From 2-02-FULL-55-14 sp964581115 (GTDB lineage Bacteria; Bacteroidota; Ignavibacteria; UBA10030): a stretch of DNA of 62,027 nucleotides. Below, piece after piece: positions 24,599 through 33,483 of the stretch. Within the stretch, counting starts at the first letter, position 1; each line of letters opens with the position of its first letter. A program made the translations under genes and the position numbers. Location of the stretch: contig CAZOMY010000017.1 in NCBI GenBank assembly GCA_964581115.1, forward strand, positions 1 to 62,027, in the 5' to 3' direction. Under the pieces are notes generated by a model, which made no database searches, was not told where the DNA came from, and worked only from the letters and a program-made list of their open reading frames with translations.

Positions 24599-25150
24599 AT
24601 GATCGTACTCGGCGTTGATCCTGGCACGCTCATCACCGGCTACGGTGTGGTCTCGTCCACTCACGGAACCATGACGCTGCTGACAACGGGAGTGATTCGC
24701 AACAAGGGTACGCGCTCGATGCCGCTGCGCCTCGAGTCGATCTATGATGGTCTCGAAGCGATCATCGAGCGATACACGCCGGATGAGTTCGCGATCGAAA
24801 CAGCTTTTTACGGCAAGAACGCACAGTCGGCTCTGAAGATCGGACAAGCCCGCGGCGTCGCCATGCTCGCCGCAGTGCACCGGCAGCTGCCGACAAGCGA
24901 GTACGCCCCTCGCGCCGTAAAAAAGTCCGTGACCGGCAACGGGGCTGCGTCCAAAGAACAGGTGCAGTTCATGGTCCGATCGATCTTACGGCTTCGCGTG
25001 GTCCCGAAGGAATTAGATGCGACAGACGCCGTCGCCGTAGCCCTCTGCCATCTCATGCATCGGCAGCCGCGAGCATCGAAGTCACGAGCGACAGAGGGCT
25101 GGAAGTCGTACATTGAACGGAATGCTGGAAGGATCGTCCGACCCCGATGA
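24599..25150 (+). CDS. ruvC: Holliday junction resolvase RuvC
   Basis: A 183-residue endonuclease that cleaves four-way DNA junctions. The acidic active-site residues are visible: Asp7 (LGVDPGT), the Glu in FAIETAFYGKN and the Asp pair in LDATDAVAVALCH. The conserved ALKIGQARGV helix is present. The stop overlaps the ruvA start by 4 bp (ATGA), so ruvC and ruvA are translationally coupled. Confidence 0.97.
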   Translation: MIVLGVDPGTLITGYGVVSSTHGTMTLLTTGVIRNKGTRSMPLRLESIYDGLEAIIERYTPDEFAIETAFYGKNAQSALKIGQARGVAMLAAVHRQLPTSEYAPRAVKKSVTGNGAASKEQVQFMVRSILRLRVVPKELDATDAVAVALCHLMHRQPRASKSRATEGWKSYIERNAGRIVRPR

Positions 25151-25755
25151 TCGCCTCCCTGACCGGCCGACTTCGATCGAAGTCCCCCACCGACGTCCTC
25201 CTCGACGTCGGTGGCGTCGGATATGCCGTCCACATCCCGGTGTCGACCTTTGCAGCACTCGGCGACGTCGGAAGCACCGTGACCCTTCTGACACATCTGC
25301 AGGTGCGCGAGGACGCCATGGTGCTGTTCGGCTTCGCGACGGAAGAGGAGCGTTCGACATTCAGACTGCTGCTCGGCGTCACGGGCATCGGACCCAAGCT
25401 CGCGCAGAACATCCTCTCAGGCATCCCTGCCGCTGAATTGCGCAGCCTCATCCGCTCGGGCAACGCCGCCGCACTGACCGGCATTCCCGGCATCGGGAGG
25501 AAGACCGCCGACCGGATCATCCTCGACCTGCGCGACAAGGTCGCGCCGGGCTTGGAGTCGGCATCCGGGATCGACGTGGCCGGAGCCACGCCGGCTTCGG
25601 TCCGGGATGAAGCGTTGCAGGCCTTGCTCGCGCTTGGCTTTCCGCGTGCGGCCGCGGAAAAGGGACTCCGCTCCGCTCTCCAGGGCGCTGACGGCGCCTC
25701 ACTTACCGTCGAGGAACTGCTGAAGCGCGCCCTCAAGCTCGCCGGCTTGCGCTAA
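25147..25755 (+). CDS. ruvA: Holliday junction branch-migration protein RuvA
   Basis: A 202-residue junction-binding protein. The N-terminal OB fold reads MIASLTGRL with VLLDVGGVGYAVHIP. Two helix-hairpin-helix elements follow, including TGIGPKLAQNILSG and IPGIGRKTADRIILDLRDK. The C-terminal domain III contacts RuvB (LLALGFPRAAAEKGL). GGAAGGA precedes the start. Confidence 0.97.
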   Translation: MIASLTGRLRSKSPTDVLLDVGGVGYAVHIPVSTFAALGDVGSTVTLLTHLQVREDAMVLFGFATEEERSTFRLLLGVTGIGPKLAQNILSGIPAAELRSLIRSGNAAALTGIPGIGRKTADRIILDLRDKVAPGLESASGIDVAGATPASVRDEALQALLALGFPRAAAEKGLRSALQGADGASLTVEELLKRALKLAGLR

Positions 25756-25782
25756 GCCGACACCATTCCGTACCTTGGACTC

Positions 25783-26826
25783 GTGCGACGCGCCGAGACC
25801 ACCCGCCCCGAAGGCTCCACGAACGAACAGGAATTCGACCGGACATTGCGCCCGGGCGTCTTCAGGGAATTCGTCGGTCAGGATGCCCTTGTCGAGAACC
25901 TCAAGATCTTCATCTCCGCCGCGCGCAAACGGGGCGAGCCTCTTGACCATGTGCTGCTGACCGGTCCTCCGGGGCTCGGCAAAACGACCCTGTCACACAT
26001 CATTGCTCACGAGCTCGATACGAACATCAAGCTCACGTCGGGACCTGCTCTGGAGAAACCCGGAGACCTTGCCGGCATCCTGACATCGCTCGAGCCGTTC
26101 GAGGTGTTATTCATCGACGAGATCCACCGCCTGCCTGCCAAGATCGAGGAGTATCTGTACGCCGCGATGGAGGACTTCAGGGTCGATATCGTCATCGACA
26201 GCGGTCCGGGAGCCAAGACGATCCAGTTGGGCCTTCATCCGTTCACGCTCGTCGGAGCGACGACACGGGCCGGACTGCTCTCGGCGCCGCTGCGGTCCCG
26301 CTTCGGCATCTCGCATCGTTTGGACTACTATCCTCCAGCCCAGCTCGAACTGATCCTACGCCGGTCGTCGGGTCTCCTGAAGGTCGATGCGAAGCCCGAC
26401 GCGCTGGCCGAGATCGCACGACGATCGCGGGGCACTCCCCGCATCGCCAACCGGCTGCTGCGGCGTTGCCGGGACTTCGCCGAGGCCGACCCTCGGCTGG
26501 CGCATGCGAAAGGTGTTCTCAATCTGGAGGTGGCGCGAGCGTCCCTCGGCGCACTCGAGGTCGACCAGTACGGGCTCGACGACATGGATAAGCGCATCCT
26601 GACGGCCCTCGTGGAGAAGTTCGCCGGCGGGCCGGTTGGAGTAAACTCATTGGCGGTTGCCGTCGGTGAGGAGCCTGGAACGCTTGAAGAGGTCTACGAG
26701 CCGTACCTAATTCAGACGGGCTTTCTGCATCGCACGCCGCGAGGCCGCGAGGCCACGGAATTGACCTATCGGCACTTGGGAATACCACGTCGGTCCGGAG
26801 GAACCCAGTCTGATCTGGGTCTCTGA
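25783..26826 (+). CDS. ruvB: Holliday junction helicase RuvB
   Basis: A 347-residue AAA+ motor. It has LRPGVFREFVGQD near the N-terminus, Walker A GPPGLGKTTL, Walker B LFIDEIHRLP, sensor GATTRAGLLSAPLRSRFG and the arginine-finger region, then the winged-helix C-terminus ending in PYLIQTGFLHRTPRGREAT. The start is GTG at 25783, 27 bp after ruvA. The order ruvC-ruvA-ruvB is compact here. Confidence 0.97.
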   Translation: MRRAETTRPEGSTNEQEFDRTLRPGVFREFVGQDALVENLKIFISAARKRGEPLDHVLLTGPPGLGKTTLSHIIAHELDTNIKLTSGPALEKPGDLAGILTSLEPFEVLFIDEIHRLPAKIEEYLYAAMEDFRVDIVIDSGPGAKTIQLGLHPFTLVGATTRAGLLSAPLRSRFGISHRLDYYPPAQLELILRRSSGLLKVDAKPDALAEIARRSRGTPRIANRLLRRCRDFAEADPRLAHAKGVLNLEVARASLGALEVDQYGLDDMDKRILTALVEKFAGGPVGVNSLAVAVGEEPGTLEEVYEPYLIQTGFLHRTPRGREATELTYRHLGIPRRSGGTQSDLGL

Positions 26827-26880
26827 AGCCCGGCGCCTCTGGGCTCCCTTGCCCATGTCTACCACGCACACGAGGTCTCT

Positions 26881-28278
26881 ATGCTGATGCGTTGTGTCAT
26901 CGCTTCGCTGCTCGCGACCATGGCGGCACAGGCACAGTCTGGCAACGCCAACACCTGGCGCCTCGATTACTACCACACCGGCGGTCCCGGACTCGAGGCC
27001 TTCAGCCTTGACCGCATGGTCGTGGAGCCCCTTCCGTTTCCGGGGAACAGATCCGGCTTCGTCGATGCCGAGATGACGGGCGGCTATCGGTTCGAGGTGC
27101 ATGACGCATCCGGCAAGGTGCTCTACGCCCGTGGATTCAGCTCGATCTTTGCCGAGTGGATCACGACGGAGGAGGCCACAAAGGTCAACCGGACATTCCA
27201 CGAGTCCGTCCGCTTTCCGGCCCCATCGTCGCCGGTGGACGTGGTGATCCTGAAGCGGGGAGCGAAACACGCCTTCAGCGAGGTGTGGCGTCAGACCGTC
27301 GACCCGAATGATCCCTACGTTCAGCGGGCCGCTCCTGCGAAACAGGAGCTCATCGCCATCGAGCGGAATGGCGACGCCGAGTCCTGCGTGGACATCCTGC
27401 TGCTGGGAGACGGATACACGGCATCGGAGCGTGAAAAGTTCGTCAAGGATGCGAAACGACTCACGGAGGCCTTCTTCCGGCAGGAGCCGTTCAAGACGCG
27501 GCGCCGGCAGTTCAACATCTGGGGCATCTGTCCGCCGTCTGCGGAATCGGGCATTTCACGTCCTTCCACCGGCATCCATCGTGACAACCCCGTCGGGTCG
27601 ACGTACGACGCTTTTGGCTCTGAACGTTACGTGCTGACATTCAATAATCGGGCGATGCGCGAGATCGCCTCGTGGGCTCCGTATGAGTTCATCGAGATTC
27701 TCGCCAACAACGAGACGTATGGGGGCGGGGGCATCTACAACTTGTACGCAACGGTGTCGGTCGACAACGACTGGGCGGACTACATCTTCGTCCACGAATT
27801 CGGACACCACATTGCCGGACTCGCCGACGAGTACTATACGTCGCCCGTAGCGTACCAACCGCCATCGGAGATCGTCGAGCCCTGGGAGCCGAATGCGACG
27901 GCCTTGCTCGACCCGGCAACGCTGAAGTGGCGCGACCTCATCGATGAGCGCACGCCCGTTCCAACCCCGTGGCCGAAGGAGGAATTTGAACGACACGCGC
28001 GAGAGATCCAGCAACGCCGCGTAGGCCTTCGCCGCGACCGCAAACCGGAGTCCGAGATGTCGGCCTTATTCCGAGAGCAACGCACCTTCGAGTCGAAGCT
28101 GCTGCAGAGCGGACCGCACGCGGGCAAGGTGGGAGCGTTCCAAGGAGCCAACTACGACGCCAAAGCATACTATCGACCGCAGGCCGATTGCATCATGTTC
28201 ACCCGCAACGATGTGCCGTTCTGCGCCGTGTGCCAACGCGCGCTCGAGCGGGTGATCTCGTTGTACGCCCCGGAGTGA
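26881..28278 (+). CDS. secreted M64-family metallopeptidase
   Basis: A 465-residue exported zinc peptidase of the family named for the Clostridium IgA peptidase. A signal peptide covers about residues 1-18. An N-terminal beta-rich domain covers about 25-150. The catalytic domain starts at VDILLLGDGYTASE and includes the zinc motif HEFGHHIAGLADEY at 305-318. C-terminal cysteines (DCIMF and CAVC) may form a disulfide. It has GAGG 6 nt before the ATG and follows ruvB by 54 bp. M64 proteins in Bacteroidota are usually periplasmic or surface peptidases; cleavage of IgA should not be inferred. Confidence 0.9.
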   Translation: MLMRCVIASLLATMAAQAQSGNANTWRLDYYHTGGPGLEAFSLDRMVVEPLPFPGNRSGFVDAEMTGGYRFEVHDASGKVLYARGFSSIFAEWITTEEATKVNRTFHESVRFPAPSSPVDVVILKRGAKHAFSEVWRQTVDPNDPYVQRAAPAKQELIAIERNGDAESCVDILLLGDGYTASEREKFVKDAKRLTEAFFRQEPFKTRRRQFNIWGICPPSAESGISRPSTGIHRDNPVGSTYDAFGSERYVLTFNNRAMREIASWAPYEFIEILANNETYGGGGIYNLYATVSVDNDWADYIFVHEFGHHIAGLADEYYTSPVAYQPPSEIVEPWEPNATALLDPATLKWRDLIDERTPVPTPWPKEEFERHAREIQQRRVGLRRDRKPESEMSALFREQRTFESKLLQSGPHAGKVGAFQGANYDAKAYYRPQADCIMFTRNDVPFCAVCQRALERVISLYAPE

Positions 28279-28292
28279 ATACAACGGAAGTG

Positions 28293-28310
28293 ACCACAAC
28301 GATCACCACG
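28293..28310. repeat. two 9-bp units before the dispersed palindrome
   Basis: ACCACAACG and ATCACCACG are consecutive 9-bp units resembling the left-arm units of the nuo hairpins (NNCACAAAG). Only two units are present. They form the start of a composite repeat block that fills the 210-bp gap after the M64 peptidase gene. Confidence 0.4.
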
Positions 28311-28318
28311 AAGTGGTC

Positions 28319-28374
28319 GCCTGCCTGCCATGTGCGATGTCAGATCCTTGAACGTGGCCTGCCGGCTGGCAGGC
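28319..28374 (+). repeat. dispersed imperfect palindrome, copy 1
   Basis: The first half (28319-28336) reads GCCTGCCTGCCATGTGCG. The second half (28352-28373) contains ACGTGGCCTG followed by GGCTGGCAGG. Both halves recur in inverted orientation at 53365-53417. The halves are themselves partly complementary (CCTGCC against GGCAGG), so the element can fold. It is flanked by 9-bp repeats. Confidence 0.65.
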
Positions 28375-28377
28375 TTC

Positions 28378-28454
28378 GCGACAGAGAGCACAGAGATCTG
28401 AGTTACCGTCAACACATCGAATGTCTGATTTGTGGTCTTTGTGCTCTTTGTGGC
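28378..28454. repeat. 9-bp repeat inverted pair after the M64 peptidase
   Basis: The left arm has GCGACAGAG and AGCACAGAG (28378-28395). The right arm has ATTTGTGGT, CTTTGTGCT and CTTTGTGGC (28428-28454). The arms are inverted copies in a 9-bp register with a loop of about 32 nt. The right-arm units match those of the nuo gap repeats. Confidence 0.75.
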
Positions 28455-28488
28455 AATGATTTATGACCCGTACATGAGGGACACCTTC

Positions 28489-28974
28489 ATGCAACTCACC
28501 ACCGTCCGCATCGAGAAACCCGAGAACATCAACTTCATCCTCGGACAGTCGCACTTCATCAAGACCGTTGAAGATCTCCACGAAGCCGTCGTCGCGACGG
28601 CGCCGCAGATGAAGTTCGGCCTCGCCTTCTGCGAAGCATCCGGACCGGCCCTCATTCGCTGGTCGGGCAACGACCCGGCCTTGATTGAACTGGCGAAGCA
28701 GAACGCGCAAGCGGTCGCCTGCGGACATTCGTTCATTCTCTTCATGGATAACGGCTTCCCGGTCAACATCCTCAACACGATCAAGAACGTACCGGAGGTC
28801 TGCCGCATCTTTTGCGCGACCGCCAATCAGACCGACGTGATCGTGGGGATGAACGAGAGCGGGCGGGGGATCGTCGGCGTGATCGACGGTTGCACGCCGA
28901 AGGGAGTGGAGAACGACCAGCAGATCGCCGAGCGGAAGGCGTTCCTCCGAAGGATCGGCTACAAGCTCGGATAA
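28489..28974 (+). CDS. adenosine-specific kinase family protein (DUF355)
   Basis: A 161-residue single-domain protein beginning MQLTTVRIEKPENINFILGQSHFIKTVEDL. This opening, with MKFGLAFCEASGPALIRW, GHSFILFM, PVNILNTIKNVPEVC and the glycine-rich GRGIVGVIDG, matches the small family studied as an adenosine-specific kinase in archaea. It has no P-loop. The ATG at 28489 has GAGGG 8 nt upstream. A slightly longer start at 28474 is possible. The nucleoside substrate in bacteria is not established. Confidence 0.85.
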   Translation: MQLTTVRIEKPENINFILGQSHFIKTVEDLHEAVVATAPQMKFGLAFCEASGPALIRWSGNDPALIELAKQNAQAVACGHSFILFMDNGFPVNILNTIKNVPEVCRIFCATANQTDVIVGMNESGRGIVGVIDGCTPKGVENDQQIAERKAFLRRIGYKLG

Positions 28975-28996
28975 GAACTCGCGAACCGCACATGGG

Positions 28997-29752
28997 CTAT
29001 CGCGACGGCGCGTATTTGCGGAGCGACTGCAGCGCCGACCGGAGGTCTTTTGGAAGATCAGCCTCGTATTTCACCGTCTCACCGGACGAGGGATGGCGGA
29101 ATTCGATCGAAGCCGCGTGCAGCGCCGTCCGTGCCAGCAGCGGCTTCTCCGGTTCGGCGCCTGCACGATAGCCCCTCTTGATGGCCGAGAGCCGGAACGC
29201 TTCGCGGTCGCCGTACACGGGATCTCCCACGATCGGAAGACCGGCCTCGGCAAGGTGAATGCGGATCTGATGCGTCCGCCCCGTCCGGGGGATCGCTTCG
29301 ACGAGCGCGAAGCCCGCGAACCGCTCGACGATCCTGAAGTCGGTGACGCTTTCCTTGCCGCGATGGCGGTCGACGACCATGCGGCCATCAACGCGCGTAT
29401 GAGGCGCGAGCGGCAGATCGATCGTTCCCGACTCCTCGGCATGACCGCCCCGGCACAGCGCCAGATAGCGCTTCTGTACGCCGCGCGCTTCAAACTGGGA
29501 ATTCAAGTCAGCGTGGGCTTCGGCCGTTCGAGCGAAGAGGATGGCGCCGCTCGTATCACGGTCCAACCGGTGGACCACCCACACGGACTCCCCATCCGCC
29601 GTCAGCAGATCGTAGAGATTCGGGACCGAGCGGTCATATCGGTCGGGAATGACGAGCACTCCCGATGGCTTCGCGAGGACGAGCAGGGCGGCATCCTCAT
29701 AGAGGACCCCTGCGCGTAGCGTCCGGAGCCGATAGGCGGTCTGGCGTTCCAT
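28997..29752 (-). CDS. RluA-family pseudouridine synthase
   Basis: A 251-residue RNA pseudouridine synthase. The catalytic Asp lies in VHRLDRDTSGAILFA. The family motifs KRYLALCRG, GRTHQIRIHL and PIVGDPVYGD are all present. No N-terminal S4 domain is seen, so it is closer to the short RluA/TruC/RluC-core forms; the target uridine cannot be read off. The gene is convergent with the DUF355 gene (22 bp between stops) and divergent from mpg. The start at 29752 is a best estimate without a clear Shine-Dalgarno. Confidence 0.9.
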   Translation of the reverse strand: MERQTAYRLRTLRAGVLYEDAALLVLAKPSGVLVIPDRYDRSVPNLYDLLTADGESVWVVHRLDRDTSGAILFARTAEAHADLNSQFEARGVQKRYLALCRGGHAEESGTIDLPLAPHTRVDGRMVVDRHRGKESVTDFRIVERFAGFALVEAIPRTGRTHQIRIHLAEAGLPIVGDPVYGDREAFRLSAIKRGYRAGAEPEKPLLARTALHAASIEFRHPSSGETVKYEADLPKDLRSALQSLRKYAPSR

Positions 29753-29874
29753 CGCAATATCGGTGGGTGATGTGCCGGTCGTGTGACGGACGTCGGGTCG
29801 CTCTCCGCAGGTGACCGACCTCACGCCGCTCCGACCGCGTTGTCATCATCTTGTCGGCAGTCGCTGCCTCGACC

Positions 29875-30480
29875 ATGGATGCTCCCCTTCGACCTCTTCC
29901 TCCTGTCTTCTACCAACGTCCGGTGCTTGAAGTAGCCCCGGCATTGCTCGGCTCGCTGTTGGTTCGCCGGTCCGATCGCCAGATCCTCGTCGGCCGCATC
30001 GTCGAGGTCGAGGCGTACCGTGAGGACGACCCGGCTTCGCACTCCTATCGCCGCCGTACCGAGCGGAACGAAGTGATGTTCGGCCCCGGCGGAACGCTGT
30101 ACGTGTACTTCACCTACGGCATGCACTTCTGCGCCAACGTCGTCACCGGCCCCGAAGATCGCGGCGAGGCGGTCCTGCTCCGTGCCGTGGAGCCGCTCTG
30201 GGGCATCGACTCGATGGCCGACCGTCGATATGGAAAGCGAAGACTGGAAACCCGCAAGGAATTGCTGGACCTTACCGCCGGCCCGGCCCGGCTGTGTGAG
30301 GCTTTCGGACTGGGTCGCAAGGACAACGGTCGCTCGCTCCAGGGACCGGAGGTCTTCCTCGCCAAGGGCCAGTTGGGCGAGACTGAGAGGGTCGGCATCT
30401 CCACTCGCATTGGCGTGTCGGATGGCAAAGAGAAGAAGTGGCGATGGTTCGTGGAAGGGAACCCTTGGGTCTCGCGCTGA
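29875..30480 (+). CDS. DNA-3-methyladenine glycosylase (AAG/Mpg type)
   Basis: A 201-residue monofunctional base-excision glycosylase that removes alkylated purines. Recognisable parts are LLGSLLVRR, the catalytic-Glu stretch IVEVEAYREDDPASHSYRRRTERN, MFGPGGTLYVYFTYGMHFCANVV and GEAVLLRAVEP. The ATG at 29875 fits the family; a TTG at 29851 would add eight residues. It is convergent with uvrA, with only 11 bp between stops. Confidence 0.93.
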   Translation: MDAPLRPLPPVFYQRPVLEVAPALLGSLLVRRSDRQILVGRIVEVEAYREDDPASHSYRRRTERNEVMFGPGGTLYVYFTYGMHFCANVVTGPEDRGEAVLLRAVEPLWGIDSMADRRYGKRRLETRKELLDLTAGPARLCEAFGLGRKDNGRSLQGPEVFLAKGQLGETERVGISTRIGVSDGKEKKWRWFVEGNPWVSR

Positions 30481-30491
30481 TCGGACGCGCG

Positions 30492-33428
30492 TCACTCCTG
30501 TTCCAGCGCAGGCGCCGCTTTGGATCGCGCCGACCGCGACGACGAGGCCCGATCGGTCGAGGGCCTCCTTCCGTTCTCTGATGAGTCGGCGAGGACCTCG
30601 CGCAAGAAGGCTCCCGTGAAGGAACCCTCCGTCGCCGCAACCTGCTCGGGCGTCCCCTCTGCCACGATCCTCCCCCCCCGACTTCCCCCTTCCGGTCCGA
30701 GGTCGATCACCCAATCGGCCGTCTTGATAACATCGAGATTGTGCTCGATGACGACGACGGTGTTGCCCTTCTCGACGAGCTTGTTCAGCACGTCGAGCAG
30801 CATGCGGATGTCCTCGAAGTGCAGTCCGGTCGTCGGCTCGTCGAGGATATACAGTGTCTTGCCCGTTCCCACCTTCGTCAGCTCCGTCGCCAGCTTGACG
30901 CGCTGTGCCTCGCCGCCCGAAAGCGTCGTCGCCTGTTGTCCCAGCCGGATGTAGCCAAGTCCGACCTCGTGTAGCGTTCTCAAATGGCGATGGATCCGCG
31001 GCAGGTCGGAGAACAGCTCCATCGCATCCTCGACGGTCATGTCGAGCACTTCGGCAATCGATTTGCCCTTGTAGTGGACCTCGAGCGTCTCGCGGTTATA
31101 GCGCTTGCCATGGCAGACGTCGCAGGGTACATAAACGTCCGGCAGAAAGTTCATTTCGATCCGCTTGACGCCGTCCCCCTCGCAGTTCTCGCACCGTCCA
31201 CCCTTGACGTTGAAGGAGAACCGGCCGGCCTGATAGCCCCGGATCTGTGCTTCGGGCAACTGCGTGAACAGGTCGCGGATCAGGGTGAACACGCCGGTGT
31301 AGGTCGCCGGGTTCGATCTCGGCGTTCGACCGATCGGCGTTTGGTCCACGTCAATGACCTTGTCGATCTGGTCCAAGCCCTCGATGCCGTCATGAGGCAG
31401 CGGCATCACGCGCGTCTGGTAGATCTCCCGCGACAGGATCGGGAAGAGGGTCTCGTTGATGAGCGACGATTTGCCCGACCCGCTGACACCCGTGATGCAG
31501 ACCGTGAGTCCGAGGGGGATCTTCAGCGTCGTGTTCTGCAGATTGTTGCCCCGCGCGCCCGTGAGCGTCAACGTTCTCCCCGACGGGGGGCGGCGCCGTT
31601 CGGGAACGGGGATGCTCCGTTCGCCGGAGAGGTATTGCGCCGTCAGCGAGCCGGCGCTCGATGCCTTCCGCAACTCCGCCGGGGGACCGGTGACGACCAC
31701 CCGGCCGCCATGTTCGCCCGCCCCCGGCCCCAGGTCGACCACATGGTCGGCAGACTCGATCATCTCGCGGTCGTGCTCGACAACGATCACGGTGTTGCCA
31801 AGATCCCTGAGCGACTGAAGGGAACGGATCAGCTTGACGTTGTCCCGCTGATGCAGACCGATGCTCGGCTCGTCGAGGATGTAGAGAACTCCCACGAGTT
31901 GTGTGCCGATCTGCGTCGCCAGCCGGATGCGCTGGCCTTCGCCCCCCGAAAGCGTTCTCGCCGAACGGTCGAGCGTCAGATAGTCCAATCCGACATTGAG
32001 CAGAAAGTCAAGCCGCTGCTTGATCTCTTTGAGGATCTGGCGGGCGATCTCCGTCTGGCGCGGCGGGAGGGACAAGGCGCGGAAGAACGCCGCCGCGTCG
32101 GTGATGGAAAGCGAGACCACCTGGTGGATCGACGTCTGTGTCTTGGTCGTCGCGTCGACAAGCTTCACCGCAAGGCTCTCCGGTCGCAGCCGTCCTCCCT
32201 GGCAGCCGCCGCACACGGTGGTCGTCATGAACGATTCCACCCAGTCGCGGACCTGGTTCGAGGTGGTCTCGTCATAGTATCGCTTCAGCATCGCCATGAC
32301 GCCGTCAAAGCGATGCTTGTAGACGACGCTGCGGCCCGATGAGCCCTGGGCGTACTCGATCTCGAGCTTCTCGCCCTTCGTGCCGTTGAGAAGCGCCTCG
32401 CGCGCAGCCGTGGACAACTTCTTGAGGGGCGTGTCGAACGTGAACCCGTAGCGCTTCGCGACCGCCTGCAATTGGCTGAACATCCACGTGGGCCGGGGCT
32501 TGCCGAACGGGGCGATCGCCTCCTCGTTGATGGACCTGCGATCGTTAGGGATGATGAGCCGGAGGTCAAAGTCCTTTCGCTCGCCCAACCCTTCGCACGA
32601 CGGACAGTGCCCCATGGGGGTGTTGAAAGAAAAAGAGTTCGGAGCTGGCTCGTCGTACGACCGGCCGCAGACATGGCAGGCATACTTCTGGCTGAACAAG
32701 AGGTCCCGTTCGCCGTCGTGCACCACCACCACGCCTTCTCCCAGCCGGAGCGCGAGCTCGATGGAATCCGCGACACGCGAGCGGAGGTTCTTTTTCAGGA
32801 CGATCCGGTCGACGACCACCTCGATCGTGTGGACCTTATACCGGTCCACTTTCATTCCCTTCACAATCTCGCGGAACTCGCCGTCCACCCGAACCCTGAC
32901 GAATCCGTCCTTCTGGATCTGCTCGAACAACTCGCGGTAATGGCCTTTGCGGGCTCGCACGACCGGCGCAAGGATCTGGACCTTCGACCCCGCGGGAAGT
33001 CCGATGACGGCATCGATGATCTGGTCAACGCTTTGCCGCTCCACGGGCCGGCCGCATTCCACGCAGAACTGTGTGCCGACCCGCGCAAAGAGCAGTCGAA
33101 GGTAGTCGTAGATCTCCGTTACGGTGCCGACCGTCGAGCGGGGATTGCTGCTGACCGTCTTCTGCTCGATGGAAATGGATGGCGAGAGCCCCTCGATATG
33201 GTCGACATCGGGGCGCTCCATCATACCCAGGAACTGGCGGGCGTATGCCGACAGGCTCTCGACATAGCGGCGCTGTCCCTCGGCGTAGATCGTGTCGAAG
33301 GCCAGCGACGACTTTCCCGAGCCCGACAGACCGGTGATGACGGTCAGTGCGTCGCGAGGAATGTCGACGTCGATGTTCTTCAGATTGTGAACGCGGGCGC
33401 CGCGTACGGAGAGAGGTTCGTTGAACAT
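30492..33428 (-). CDS. uvrA: excinuclease ABC subunit A
   Basis: A 978-residue damage-recognition ATPase of nucleotide excision repair. It has two ABC halves, each with Walker A (GLSGSGKSSL near 33-42 and GVSGSGKSSL in the second half), the signature LSGGEGQRI / LSGGEAQRV and Walker B ILDEPS / ILDEPT. Zinc knuckles are visible (CHVCGRSY with CPSCEGLG, and CENCEGDG with CDVCHGKRYN). The C-terminus adds a short Ser/Arg/Ala-rich tail. Start 33428 matches family N-termini (EPLSVRGARVHNLKNIDV); an ATG 11 codons upstream is possible. Confidence 0.97.
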   Translation of the reverse strand: MFNEPLSVRGARVHNLKNIDVDIPRDALTVITGLSGSGKSSLAFDTIYAEGQRRYVESLSAYARQFLGMMERPDVDHIEGLSPSISIEQKTVSSNPRSTVGTVTEIYDYLRLLFARVGTQFCVECGRPVERQSVDQIIDAVIGLPAGSKVQILAPVVRARKGHYRELFEQIQKDGFVRVRVDGEFREIVKGMKVDRYKVHTIEVVVDRIVLKKNLRSRVADSIELALRLGEGVVVVHDGERDLLFSQKYACHVCGRSYDEPAPNSFSFNTPMGHCPSCEGLGERKDFDLRLIIPNDRRSINEEAIAPFGKPRPTWMFSQLQAVAKRYGFTFDTPLKKLSTAAREALLNGTKGEKLEIEYAQGSSGRSVVYKHRFDGVMAMLKRYYDETTSNQVRDWVESFMTTTVCGGCQGGRLRPESLAVKLVDATTKTQTSIHQVVSLSITDAAAFFRALSLPPRQTEIARQILKEIKQRLDFLLNVGLDYLTLDRSARTLSGGEGQRIRLATQIGTQLVGVLYILDEPSIGLHQRDNVKLIRSLQSLRDLGNTVIVVEHDREMIESADHVVDLGPGAGEHGGRVVVTGPPAELRKASSAGSLTAQYLSGERSIPVPERRRPPSGRTLTLTGARGNNLQNTTLKIPLGLTVCITGVSGSGKSSLINETLFPILSREIYQTRVMPLPHDGIEGLDQIDKVIDVDQTPIGRTPRSNPATYTGVFTLIRDLFTQLPEAQIRGYQAGRFSFNVKGGRCENCEGDGVKRIEMNFLPDVYVPCDVCHGKRYNRETLEVHYKGKSIAEVLDMTVEDAMELFSDLPRIHRHLRTLHEVGLGYIRLGQQATTLSGGEAQRVKLATELTKVGTGKTLYILDEPTTGLHFEDIRMLLDVLNKLVEKGNTVVVIEHNLDVIKTADWVIDLGPEGGSRGGRIVAEGTPEQVAATEGSFTGAFLREVLADSSENGRRPSTDRASSSRSARSKAAPALEQE

Positions 33429-33483
33429 GGGCCAAGGCGGGTTCAGGCGGCGTATCGACATGCCGAGGAACCCGGGTGCGGGA

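Noticed and set aside
26827..26845. Terminator after ruvB
   Set aside because: AGCCC/GGGCT gives only a 5-bp stem with no T-tract.
26881..28278. Immunoglobulin A protease
   Set aside because: The family name comes from one clostridial enzyme; the zinc motif supports M64 peptidase activity only, and the genomic setting shows no host association.
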